NCBI GenBank assembly: GCA_030141605.1
Contig: JAQGDQ010000030.1
Location: forward strand, 541,171-605,170
DNA from: Tubiluchus corallicola
Lineage: Eukaryota; Priapulida; Priapulimorpha; Priapulimorphida; Tubiluchidae
Direction of reading: 5' to 3'
Length of the DNA: 64,000 nucleotides
In this document: in pieces, positions 26,401 through 35,743 of the stretch
Layout: each line of letters begins with the position of its first letter
Position numbering within the stretch: position 1 is the stretch's first letter
Position numbers and translations under genes: made by a program
The notes under the pieces: generated by a model
Told to the model about the DNA's origin: nothing
Database searches by the model: none
The model's input: only the letters and a program-made list of their open reading frames with translations

Positions 26401-27894
26401 AGTAAACGATGGCAATAGTAAACTGAATAACACCAGTCTGTCTACAACACTGATTGCAAAATCGGAAAATCAGCCTGTTTCCATAGTGCCATGGCAAACC
26501 TGTCTGATTCTTATTGAGATAGTATGGAGACTTGCACTAAAAATGATATGCGGCTCACAAAATCTCGTAGTAGTAGTAGTAGTTCATAAGCTTTGCTGTC
26601 ATATGACTCTTTTCTACGCCTTTGCGTCCCGTCCCCCATCCGGGTGTCTTCATGGTGGCTCTCATGGCAATCAACATGTTTTGTAAAAGACGAGCGATGT
26701 AATTTTAAATTAATTTTTGATTCTAAATAGTAGAGTATTTGTGAAATACTTTAATTAAGCCGCATCTGCGCCCTTGTATTTACATTATTTTAGGAGCTGT
26801 TGAGTTGAATTGAGGTTGTGTATGTATTTACCTGAAAATGTATGTTTTCAAAATCAGCTATGTCTATGGAACTTGCCCGAAAGTAATTCCACTAAAAAGC
26901 CTTAGTCCAGGAAAAATTGATTATTCAAGGCAAAAATACAGTACATTATTTAACCAGACTAATTACTGATCTAGAAGAAGACATTTTGAATAATATATTC
27001 CATATTTCTTGTGATTTCAAAAACCTGACAGCGTTTGGGTTGAAAGTTTATTACATTACGTTACGTTACGTAAAAATGAAAGCTTTATGAACTAAATACA
27101 ATGCAAAATTACGCACTTAGATTAATACATGCCTACTCTCACAAATCTTCTAAACAACATGCTGCTTCTGTAACAAATTTAAGAACTTCCACAAAGATAC
27201 CAATATTAGAAGCCTATCGAGATTACAAAGCACTGATATTTCTTTATAAATATATTAATAAGCTGAGTTTACCATTTATAAACAATCCTTTATCATTCAT
27301 TCCAGATGCCACTTTAAACAATAGAACGTGCAATTTAAAGCAAATTACAGCAAGTAATCAATTTGGAAATAACTCTATATAAAAACAAGCCATACATTTA
27401 TGGAACTTATTACCCAGTGAAAAAAAAACAATTAAAATCTCTCTACCAGTTTAAAAAGAAATTAAAAGAATATCAATATAACAAGTTTGAACTTCCAAAT
27501 TATGCATCTGATACCAATTACACAGACTCAACTTTCATCTACCCCCCGTCCCTGATTTACATAGATGATTAAGAATGTAAAATTTATGTAATGTAATGTG
27601 TGTTACGTTAATTGTGTAATGTCAAACGTATATGCAGTGTATATGTCGTTTAAAATTTAATGTACTTTTGTAATATTGTTTTGTAAATATGTTTTAATAT
27701 CATGTTTGTAAATATGTGCATATATAGTAAATAATTAGACCTTGGTTTTGCAGGTTAGTTTTTTTAGTCTGCACTGGATGCATTTGTCTTGAACAGTGTT
27801 GTCATTTTAACATTACGCTGATGCTTACTCAATTTTATTGTAATGAGTGAACCATTTTAATGACAGATAAAGAAATATATATATAATAAGTTTA

Positions 27895-27934
<40 letters not shown>

Positions 27935-28390
27935 TAAACTTATTTGCACAAATGTACAATTTAATTGCTTTTTGTGTGATACTAGTTATGTCCATGTGGG
28001 CAAGTACAACACACTCCTCAGGTGAGTCAGCTCATTTTATTCAAATGAAGTAGATAATGCAAACAGAATGTGTTTCATAGAAATGGCTGATGCAAAATAT
28101 GTACTTAATATCATGCTCACATATGGTGCTGTCAACTGTATATATAAGTATATGTTGAAAGATATCTTAAATGATGATACTGGTATTGCTGGTATTGTTG
28201 TATCTCTGACTTTGATGTAACAGTATTTTTTTGTTTACAGGAGTCTAAAAAACTAGTCAGATACAGAAACAATCAAGTTGTGAGTACGAAAGGAGAACGC
28301 TTCACGGAGATTAAGCGTCGTACTGAGGGCGAGGAGTTGAAAAAAACTTATGTGAATTTGAAACCAGCCAGACAGTATCGATTTCATTGA
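4808..28390 (+). CDS. CUEDC2: CUE domain-containing protein 2
   Basis: Eight coding exons: 4808-4899, 6540-6677, 9101-9171, 9356-9501, 9783-9974, 10768-10847, 12840-12900 and 28241-28390. All junctions are GT/AG and phase-compatible, giving 309 residues (human CUEDC2 is about 287). The N-terminal part has [13 protein letters not shown] and [14 protein letters not shown], like the vertebrate SYVLGVLEDL and EMMEAYVPGFAHI. The CUE domain (about 167-207) has the MFP motif followed by [12 protein letters not shown]. The C-terminus ends VVSTKGERF...[13 protein letters not shown], nearly the family ending. CUE domains bind ubiquitin; vertebrate CUEDC2 acts in receptor degradation, NF-kB signalling and APC/C control. 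That role is known from vertebrates and only inferred here. The last intron (12901-28240) is 15.3 kb and contains a complete Kv1 gene on the other strand. Confidence 0.95.
5080..6390 (+). repeat. Diverged tandem repeat array in CUEDC2 intron 1
   Basis: At least five degenerate units of roughly 110 bp plus spacers begin near 5087, 5220, 5530, 6165 and 6275. Each runs from an ATGAAA...AATATACTA-like segment through a CATATCGAT-like and a GGA/GTC segment to a block reading CCATTTTGAATTCAAGATGG with variants. A hAT MITE (5654-6151) interrupts the array. The units are too diverged to be recent. The origin is not recognised; similar CCATTTTGAA-rich repeats occur at 59-62 kb in this window. Confidence 0.6.
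5654..6151. mobile_element. hAT-superfamily MITE with target duplication
   Basis: A 498-bp element begins CAGGAGTGTACAAATT and ends AATTTGCACACCCCTG (inverted ends of about 16 bp with mismatches). It is flanked by the direct repeat CCCTAAGAC at 5645-5653 and 6152-6160, which is an 8-bp duplication typical of hAT plus one extra matching base. Subterminal CGGCCCGCGG-type motifs recur on both sides. There is no transposase ORF, so it is non-autonomous. Confidence 0.88.
7188..8430. repeat. (TAA)n microsatellite split by a transposon
   Basis: (TAA)n runs lie at about 7188-7248 and 8341-8432, immediately on both sides of the pogo-like element 7249-8340. The element apparently inserted at a TA inside one trinucleotide repeat. 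Long isoleucine-only frames here are repeat artefacts. Confidence 0.85.
7249..8340 (+). mobile_element. Pogo/Tigger-like DNA transposon, decayed (family A, copy 1)
   Basis: A 1,092-bp element flanked by TA on both sides. The inverted ends are CAGTAGGCGCTGCTTAGTAG (left) and CAGTAGACAAAGCTTAGTAG (right, complement), extended by GACTCA. A short in-frame remnant near 7920-8008 reads [20 protein letters not shown] followed by FKEFL and a stop. This resembles the Lys-Gln-Thr/Ser-Leu-x-x-Phe tails of Tigger transposases. An internal tandem duplication of about 98 bp repeats the ATCATACAACAACAG segment at about 7810 and 7908. Most of the transposase is gone. Confidence 0.85.
10385..10560 (+). mobile_element. 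tRNA-derived SINE (tRNA-Asn-like head)
   Basis: A perfect A box TGGCTTAGTGG (10391-10401) and a near B box AGTTTAAATCC (10435-10445) lie at tRNA spacing, with a GTT-anticodon-like TTGTTAACC between them. The acceptor and anticodon stems do not pair fully, so this is a tRNA pseudogene or SINE head rather than a working tRNA. A non-tRNA body follows; its 3' end is not defined. It lies in CUEDC2 intron 5. Confidence 0.55.
11720..12309. mobile_element. Pogo/Tigger-like MITE (family B)
   Basis: About 590 bp flanked by TA. The left end is CTGAATCCTCACTTAGCAAC and the complement of the right end is CAGTTAGTCCTCACTTAACG, a shared TCCTCACTTA core of the kind seen in Tigger elements. There is no ORF. 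It lies in CUEDC2 intron 6. Confidence 0.65.
12901..16825. other. CUEDC2 last intron, part before the nested Kv gene
   Basis: About 3.9 kb of AT-rich intron (12901-16825). No conserved exon, RNA gene or bounded transposon is visible. The short ORFs here show no family features. Confidence 0.5.
16826..21986 (-). CDS. KCNA: Shaker-family (Kv1-type) voltage-gated potassium channel, nested in CUEDC2
   Basis: Four minus-strand coding exons: 21986-21880, 21368-21147, 19344-19207 and 18029-16826. All junctions are phase-consistent and give 556 residues. About 145 N-terminal residues of charged, non-conserved sequence precede the T1 tetramerisation domain (about 146-233; [35 protein letters not shown]). 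Then come S1 (277-297), S2 (329-349), S3 (362-380), S4 (393-413, Arg every third residue: [20 protein letters not shown]), S5 (431-452), the selectivity filter TTVGYGD (476-482) and S6 with PVP (508-510). It should form a tetrameric, voltage-opened K+ channel in the plasma membrane. The C-terminus (IELREVKA) lacks the usual Kv1 PDZ ligand ending in TDV. Introns split the T1 domain, unlike the mostly intronless vertebrate Kv1 genes. Confidence 0.95.
18305..19185 (+). mobile_element. Pogo/Tigger-like transposon, decayed (family A, copy 2)
   Basis: 881 bp flanked by TA. The left end is CAGTGGGCACCGTTTATTAG and the complement of the right end is CAGTAGGTGCCGCTTAATAG, followed by ACTCA. It is related to 7249-8340, with the same internal layout and a C-terminal remnant [20 protein letters not shown] then KQPTLHEFL near 18820-18910. 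It sits in the last Kv intron, and its right end is only 21 bp from the exon boundary at 19207. Confidence 0.85.
23488..23823 (-). other. Unrecognised 111-codon ORF upstream of Kv exon 1
   Basis: An open frame of higher GC than its surroundings in the CUEDC2 last intron, with segments such as [16 protein letters not shown] and [13 protein letters not shown]. On the plus strand an A-box-like TGGCTGAGTGGTT (near 23527) raises the possibility of a SINE or other repeat instead. I do not recognise the protein and see no clear splice context. Confidence 0.25.
24290..24399 (-). CDS. KCNA: Possible alternative first coding exon of the Kv gene
   Basis: On the minus strand an acceptor (ATTTATTGCAG) precedes this exon and a donor (GTAAGT) follows at 24289-24284. 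Inside, ATG at 24327-24325 opens [12 protein letters not shown] plus two bases, phase 2. This is exactly the phase needed to join Kv exon 2 at 21368, and would replace the 35-codon N-terminus from 21986 with 12 codons (533 residues in all). Splice sites and phase are seen; use of the exon is inferred. Confidence 0.45.
27101..27572 (+). mobile_element. CR1/L2-like LINE, 3' ORF fragment with a frameshift
   Basis: Two overlapping frames (27101-27382 and 27363-27572) together read like the C-terminal tail of a CR1/L2-type ORF2: [42 protein letters not shown], then [11 protein letters not shown] and [12 protein letters not shown]. The usual order (QxxALRII, FVYK, N-TR, WN-LP, SLxxFKKxLK) is kept. 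It is 5'-truncated, frameshifted and inactive, and lies in the last CUEDC2 intron. Confidence 0.7.
27885..27944. repeat. 60-bp perfect AT palindrome
   Basis: AATAAGTTTAAATAAT, an (AT)n core, then ATTATTTAAACTTATT form a perfect inverted repeat of 60 bp with no unpaired spacer. It could extrude as a cruciform. It lies 300 bp before the last CUEDC2 exon. Confidence 0.9.
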
Positions 28391-30104
28391 CTCACTACTG
28401 CTGACCTAGATGTTTCACAGCATAATGAAAGTATGTGACGGTATCTGAGTAGTTTCAAGACATTTCATGAAAATTATTTTTTTGTTCAAGTTACTTTTTC
28501 AGGAGTTAAACATATATTATGTCTTACAGTACAGTGGTGTTGTCTGATACCCAATATTTAGCAAAGTTTCAATATTTCCCGATACATTTGCTTAAATATC
28601 AGCAAATTTTTTTCCCTCTTAAACTTTCGATAGTTATAGTGCTTGAAAGAAAGCGAGCCCTGTAGCACTTGCACCCATAATTTTGGAATGTAAGGGTTGG
28701 AAGTCAGAATGTTAATTATGTTCATTATTTCACTTTAATGAACGTTAATCTCAGTGCTAATTTCATATTTCGTTTAGTTAAGTTTAGTTTTCTTAAATTG
28801 TATCATCATTACCTGAATTTAGAGAAATAGATAAATTTAGGAATTTAGGAACACCAGTTTGAAAAAATAAGTCAACTTTCAAACAAAATTTGCACTCTTT
28901 TTTTATATAGCTCTTGTAGACAAATAGGCATGCAGAAAACATTACGTCCAGAAATTTTTTACAATATTGGATCATATCGAATCGATGCCCAAGATTAAAT
29001 ATCGATGTTGGATCGTGTAAGAAAAAAGCAATATCAAACAACCTTACTTTGCTGTCTCTCTTTACAGTATGCAGTAATTTTTACTAGTTAGCTTTTACGA
29101 GATAGGTATAGTTTCAATCAATTTTAACTACTTATTTTCCTGACCAAATGTGCCCAATGTTGTCACAATTCAACTTTCAGTTCAATTCAAATCATTTCAA
29201 TGTTACCCATAATTTATGTGTGTTTTCAGTTTACTTAGAGTGTCATTTTTACTTATATAGATGATACTGTGTATTACACATTACATCATTATTAAATTAG
29301 AGTATGTTTTATCTAATTTGCTTTCATTTGTTTTTGGTTCCGATGTGAAGCATTAGTTTTTTCTCTGTTATGATGCTATTAAATCTTATCAGAAAAAATT
29401 AAAAGCTTGAAAAATTGTATTTTGGACAAATAGTCAACAAGTTTTTCACAGCTGCAGATCTAATCAGTTTCAGTTATTGATTTATCAGATAGATATGTAA
29501 ACGACAAAAGCGGCAACATTGTTTATTCTGCAATGCTGTGCAGGTTATATTAAATTATCGATACTGGTAGAACTTTTTCATCTACAGAAACATTTTCTAG
29601 ACTCATCCATTATATTACTTTATTATTTTCTTGGCTTCTTGCCAAGTTAACTAGTTGTTAAGATATGTATACTCATTAATTTGCATTATTTTGTAAAAAT
29701 TGCATTTTAATGAATAGCAGCAGGTAGGCATCAGCTCAGTGGAAGAGTGACTATAATTGCTTGCAGAAATCTGATATAGTTCATTTATTGCTGTTGCTAC
29801 GTGGCCAATAAAATAATTGCAAATTTAATATTTTTTCAGAATATATTTTGCTTCTTAACTTCATGATCGCAAAAGTACTGAATGATGATGATAAAGGATG
29901 GTGGCCATTGTTCTCGAGACTTTTAACCACTCGGCTTGTACTATATAAACTGATAGTTATCTTGAATTGGATATATTTGGAGCAAGTTGGTTTTTTTAAG
30001 TTAATTGTGAAATACTCAAACATGTTAATGTTGCATTATGGATGCAAAGGTGTGGCTCATAAAAATTTCTAGATTTATCAGCCCGGTCTTTTTTCATAAA
30101 ATTT

Positions 30105-31440
30105 TTAGGTAAGTGTAGTGCATTCTCACTAATCAGTAGGAGTTCATTTTGGTTTTGAAGTTTGGGCAAAGTAATCTGTATTAGTGAGAGTGCACTGTAC
30201 TTATCGGGTGCTTGCACAAAAATCTCGAGGATTTTACTGTGTACAAGTGATTTTTTTGCAAGTTTTTCTTGCTGTTTGACCAATGTGGTAAAAAACAGAC
30301 ATTCTTATGTGTCATTGCTACTTTGCATTTGTGATGCAATGATGCATTATGAGAGTTGTGTCATGTTTGACTATTTTGAGCAGCTCGTTTATAGTTTTAA
30401 AATGTATGTGATCCCGTTAAGATTTATACTTTTCAGAATTGTTAGTCATGCCGACGTGCTTGCATCTGGTTTAGGTATAGAATTTAATTAAATAAATATG
30501 ACTCCAGAGTTTTTTGCAAATAAATTATACTAAACAAATAAGTATGCTAAACAAAAATTAGAATACTATTTACAAAAATAAATGTGTAAGTGATCAGTAC
30601 TTATGTATTTGATAATTACAGTGACTGCTTGCTAATATGGACATGTGTTTGAAAATTATTTTATTGCGGAACCAGGCTATCCGAATTATTGATGAACAGA
30701 TAAAGTAGACTGTGTGGATTAGTAAGAGTTTACTATATTGTTAAGGTGCTTGCACGAAAGACTCGAGGATTTTACACCATGTGGGTGGTTTTTTTCCGCA
30801 AAAGTTACTTCCAGCGGCTTGATAAATTAATTTTGGTAAATTTTAGTAAATTAGATACAGTCAACCCTCGTTAAACCGGACTAATTGGGGGGCCTGATTT
30901 AGTCCGGTTTAGCCGATTGTCCGATTTATCCGATATGCCTATATATGGTCTATATTATACAGGAATAATCACCTTAATAAGGCCTATATACATTGCACTA
31001 TATACTGTACTGTATATTACTTTAAAATAGTTAACCTGTGAGGATAAAGAAATTATTGTACAGTTGGTAGGCCGTGTTGTGTTTAGCGCTTGGGCTCGGA
31101 TGGAAATTGGTCAGTTTCCTTTACCACGGATGACGTCCGTCTTATCCGATATCCGGGCTAAGCGTGTCCGGTTTAACGAGGGTCGACTGTATTCTCATGT
31201 ATCATTAGCACTTGGCTTTTGTGAAGCAAAGATACTTTAAGAGAGTCTTGTCATGTCTGAATATTTTGAGGAGGTCATTAATAATTTTAATATGATTATG
31301 CAATGTGTAATATAATATATTGCACTTCTTGGCCTCGTTAGTTGTGCCAGTGGCTTCTATTTGCTTTAGGTAAAGAATTTAGTTTTAAAAATATTTTGTA
31401 GAGTTTGTATATAAAAACTCATGTTTTAAAAATACTGTTA
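30105..31440. repeat. Diverged tandem duplication carrying small MITEs
   Basis: Copy 1 (about 30105-30545) and copy 2 (about 30622-31440) align along their length, offset about 540 bp: GTGCTTGCAC...CTCGAGGATTTTAC at 30209 and 30750, then TTATGTGTCATT versus CTCATGTATCATT, GTCATG...ATTTTGAG, and GCTTTAGGTA or GGTTTAGGTA. Each copy starts with a short element ending ATTAGTGAGAGTGCACTGTA or a variant. Copy 2 is interrupted by MITE 30858-31189. Confidence 0.65.
30858..31189. mobile_element. Pogo-like MITE (family C), 332 bp
   Basis: It begins CAGTCAACCCTCGTTAAACC and ends with the complement of CAGTCGACCCTCGTTAAACC. The match extends through GGAC, so 23 of 24 bases agree. It is flanked by TA at 30856-30857 and 31190-31191. 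Subterminal TTATCCGATAT motifs face each other. There is no ORF. The high TIR identity suggests a fairly recent insertion. Confidence 0.9.
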
Positions 31441-34400
31441 CTCCTGCCCAGTAGATATAAATCATGTATGCTAAACAAAACAGTGTGGTTCCAATACAAA
31501 AATATGAGTGTATATCATCTATTGAGAATTTTCAAGCATGGCATTATCTTACTACGAAATTCCTGAATTCGAAAATAAATGATGTGTGTGCAATCCTTGA
31601 TCCTTCTGTAAGCTTAGCTAATATCTTCATATTTATGTGCAAACAATTCCAGATTCATTGTTGTTATGTAGAAATGCTGTAATAGAAATTACTATATTAG
31701 TCAGTCATTGTGCATTATAATCTTACTACGTGCTTGTGGTCAATATCAGCTTTTTATTTTTTTTACATGCACTTATAAAAATACATTCTACATATAAAAC
31801 AATAAAATTATAATAAAAGCACTCCAGAAAAGGAGTGGATGAAAGTAAAAACGTATATTTGCCTTCTCCTTTTAACTGTCAATTTTGTATTCACAAAACT
31901 ATATTTTTAACCAGTTGGTTACGAAAGACACATCAAAGCATTTGAAATACATTGTGATGCTGTTGTTGATTTACAATATTCAAAAGTTTTTATGTTTTAT
32001 CATGTATGTTTTGGCTACTTTGTGTTTTTTGTATGACATTTCAGCAAAGTTGTGCTTTCTTTAATTGCATTTTTACGGCACTTATATTGATAGTTTACAT
32101 TTTAGTAACATGTAGTGCTGAGCTGTGTTTACTGAAAAGAGTGTGGCAATTGTCTTTCCGCAATCTCACACAGGTTTACAGGAGCTATATTCTCAATGTG
32201 TGCATCGACTCATTCAAAAGCAACGTGTCTCCTTGCTGCTGTCAAAGCAAGATGCTGCTTGTGACAGAAATACTGGGATTGTTTTTGAACGTGTTGTATA
32301 GATTCTTTATTTAAAAAAAAATGAAAGGGTGAGAAGGCAGGAAAAGCTATTGATGGTTTCTTTGCTTGAAAGCATTAAAGTTTCCAGAAAAAATCAAAGT
32401 TAACTGAAAATGCTGCAATTTGTGAACACGAGTTGTATTACTGCATCATTGTAAATAGTAGAGAAATAGCAAAAAAATAGAATTTAGTGTATTTAATTTT
32501 TACTAGAACTGATAAAACAGTCATACAAAAGCAGTAGGCCCATGAATATACAATGATAATGATCTCAAGTTGTAACCGCTAGTGAATATGAAACGATATG
32601 ACGACCCTACGCCGTGATTATGATTGCCAACCTCTGATCAGAATAGATAGCTCTGCTGTAGTGTGCTAGCTGTGCAGTTTATTCAGCAGTTTTTATTTTT
32701 GCAAAATGGTTTGAATCCAAAATAACTGTTATATTTGTAATCACTTGTATCAAATATAATAATATTGTCTGCATTGTGCATGTGTATAGTATTCATGCAT
32801 GTCTGAAACTAGGTGGGTTTTACACTTTTAACAACTCTTTTAAGAGCATTACTTTTAATTTTGTTTTTAAAAATAAAATCGATTTTGAGTCCTATAAATA
32901 TGGTAAGGACGTTAACTCAGGATTCCTAAAACAGGATAAATTAGAAAATAAGGTTATTTAATTTTCTCTGAACTTCACGTTTCAAGATTTTTTTATAGCT
33001 TCTGTGCATTTGTACAAACTCTGTTGACCCATTCAGAATCATGTCAGGTTTTGAGAGTCCTGCATTTAAGTTACGGCGCAATTGCTGTAAATAATGTAAT
33101 AGGGTTTATTCAGTTTAAGGAGGTTTATTGAGTGCATTTGAAATGGAAAGTACGCACAGTGTTCATTTGTACTATGTTTCAGATAAAGGGTAAATACTAC
33201 ATTTGGGTAAATCAGGTACAGAAAATAAATTTAGATGTAAAGTAAAATATAATGTAGTTGACAGTTTCACTTGATTTGTTGCAGTAGTTTCGTTATTAAC
33301 GTGTATCATTCCAAAGTAGCAGATGTGATTCTCATGGCAAGTGTAGCCATCTAAGATGAAGCATTTTTGTGTAGTTAGTAATAGTGTTCATTATAAATAT
33401 TACAAAACGTATACATATATTGGTATTGGTATTGTTTAGTATCATCTTCAATTGCGTCTAAGTGTAAATAAATACATAAATGTCGAAACAAACCATCATC
33501 TTGTATTGTATTGTATTGTATTGTATTGTATTGTACTGAATTGTACGTAGTTAAAATTCAAATAAAATTTTCAAAGCTTCAAAAAGTTGATAGTTTTACG
33601 AAATGAGACTGAACTTCAAATTTTCAAATTAATAGTTGCGATCGTCGTAGATCACTTTGTTTTTACTGAAATTGCTTTACGAGCAGTCATTGTGTCAAAA
33701 TAATGGGACCAAAGCAATGAGGTCACTGAAAAGCTTAAAAGTAAAAGTAAAAGTAAAAGTAAATGAAACACTTTCATACCACAACCACACTAACCACTAC
33801 CATAAGCCATAAATTTCTCACTAAAAATAAGTAATGTTTACATCCTTTATTATAGTTATAATACTTAAAGCACGAGTATGCATTAAAAAGTACAAGTGCA
33901 AGCATAATCATGAAGCGCATGCGCAATATTCCGTGTAAATACAGTGAATTCTATTATAAAAAAACAATTAAAATCATTAGCATACCTAGACCAGTGCATA
34001 TAAAAATACTGAAACATTATAATAGACCATAAGCTTGAGCTTGCTCAGTTTTCACAAGGATTTAGTAAATACACAAGTTACAAATCAGGTGGAACGCAAC
34101 TAAGAATCATAGAAAAATAATATACAAATTGGAATGCATTTGCCTTACTATGAAGTATACACACAATATGCAGACGAACGATAAAAACAAATTTCATTAA
34201 AATTTCAATGATGAAATAACAATAATTTTTAAAAAATGATTAGCGTTAAATATCAACAACTAAGGAATGTACATGTGTCGGAAGTTGACAAAATAAAGGG
34301 TAGTCTTCAAACGATGTTTCTTGGAATGACACAAAACAGTTAAGTTTACAATTCCCACACCCAAGAAATTAGTTTGTAAAGTGGATTGGGATTTAGGCTG

Positions 34401-35743
34401 GGTTAGGAATAGTGTATTTAAATTGTGTGGGGAACTGTAAACTCTTTCCCACAAAACAATTATCAACATAACGAAATCATATGTACGTTAATACCATTAA
34501 TAATTTGCAAAGTCACAGTTTGAAGTCGCATTCAGATTGCAATTTAGAAAAGTAGATTTTTTTATTAACTTTATCTTGAATTGAGAATGCTGTTTTAGTT
34601 TACACTGTGCCAATTCCAAGTCTAACTGATAATGCACTAAAATGTGGACAAGAGCGAGAGAAGAGTGAAACGAGTTGCAAAACAGTAAAACAATCAGGGA
34701 TAATGAAAAAGTACAAAACAAATCTTGTCCTAAACCATCTAACTGCTAGATTTGTGGACTTTAAAAGTCAAACACAAACAATATAAATGGGGTAAAAACT
34801 GTCAGGCACTTAAAAAGCACTTTGCTATATATATATATATATATATATATAGCACAAATGGGTTATGAGGATGCAAAAGACAGGCAACACATATTTACAG
34901 CAATCCGAATGGTAATTAAGCGAACACAAACAGTCAAAAACAGTCAGTTTGATATTACAGATCATAGTCAAATTTTTCTGACAGTAAAAATTAAACGGGG
35001 CATGTTATACATACACATAATTACAATTATTAAATATGAAATGTAGTAAAATATGAATACACATACTGTGCCCTAGTTCTAAGAACAAGTGTTATAATCG
35101 TCAAGTCATTACCAGGAAGGTAAATTACATTATGTACATGTGCCCCATAGATAACATTGCTGAGACACTTTTCTTTCTTAATACCTTATAATTGATGGGA
35201 ATTATTCTTTGTGAATAAAAGGGACAAAATGTATGTGACAGGTAAACAACAGAATGGCACATACTTTTTTTGAAGTTTGTGTGAGAAAGAAATGACAGAA
35301 ATCCAAGCTTGTCTATTACTGATGATATTACTCTCTTGTCAAGCACAATTAAATCAGTAGAAGTTTTAGCAGCAGCATCACATATACTATTATAGCTTTC
35401 AAGTACAACTTGAAAGTACATTTTAAGAAAAAAAATGCAATGTTGCAAAGTAGATAAGATTAGAACAGCTAGCATTAATTTTCAGTTGCTTTGCATTTTG
35501 ATAGCCCAGCGAAAAACACACAAATTTCTACTATTAACCGCTAAGCAAAGTTCGTGCATATTAAAATGGTGTGAATTGAACAATTATGTAATTGTCAGAA
35601 CTCTTCCACAGACTCCATGTCATGTTTAAAAATTCTAAACAGCAAATCGCAATCTATTTTCAGCTGCCCAATTATTATTCAGCATTGTGCGGTAACCTGC
35701 CACAAACACAAATGAAGAGTAAAGCCGATAACCGCTATTACTG

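Larger units (their letters stand above)
28391..35743. other. Intergenic DNA between CUEDC2 and the QRICH1-like gene (tail to tail)
   Basis: About 7.3 kb with no recognisable gene. It contains the duplicated block and MITEs at 30.1-31.4 kb, listed separately, and simple repeats: TTGTA units at 33501-33535, AAAAGT units at about 33737-33762 and (TA)n at 34825-34851. ORFs of 60-120 codons here show no family features. Confidence 0.6.

Noticed and set aside
26315-26686. 123-codon ORF in the CUEDC2 last intron
   Set aside because: It contains a poly-Val run from a GTA repeat and no recognisable domain; treated as chance.
33501-33535. TTGTA tandem units as a CRISPR-like array
   Set aside because: The units are 5 bp with no spacers; this is a simple microsatellite in a eukaryotic genome.
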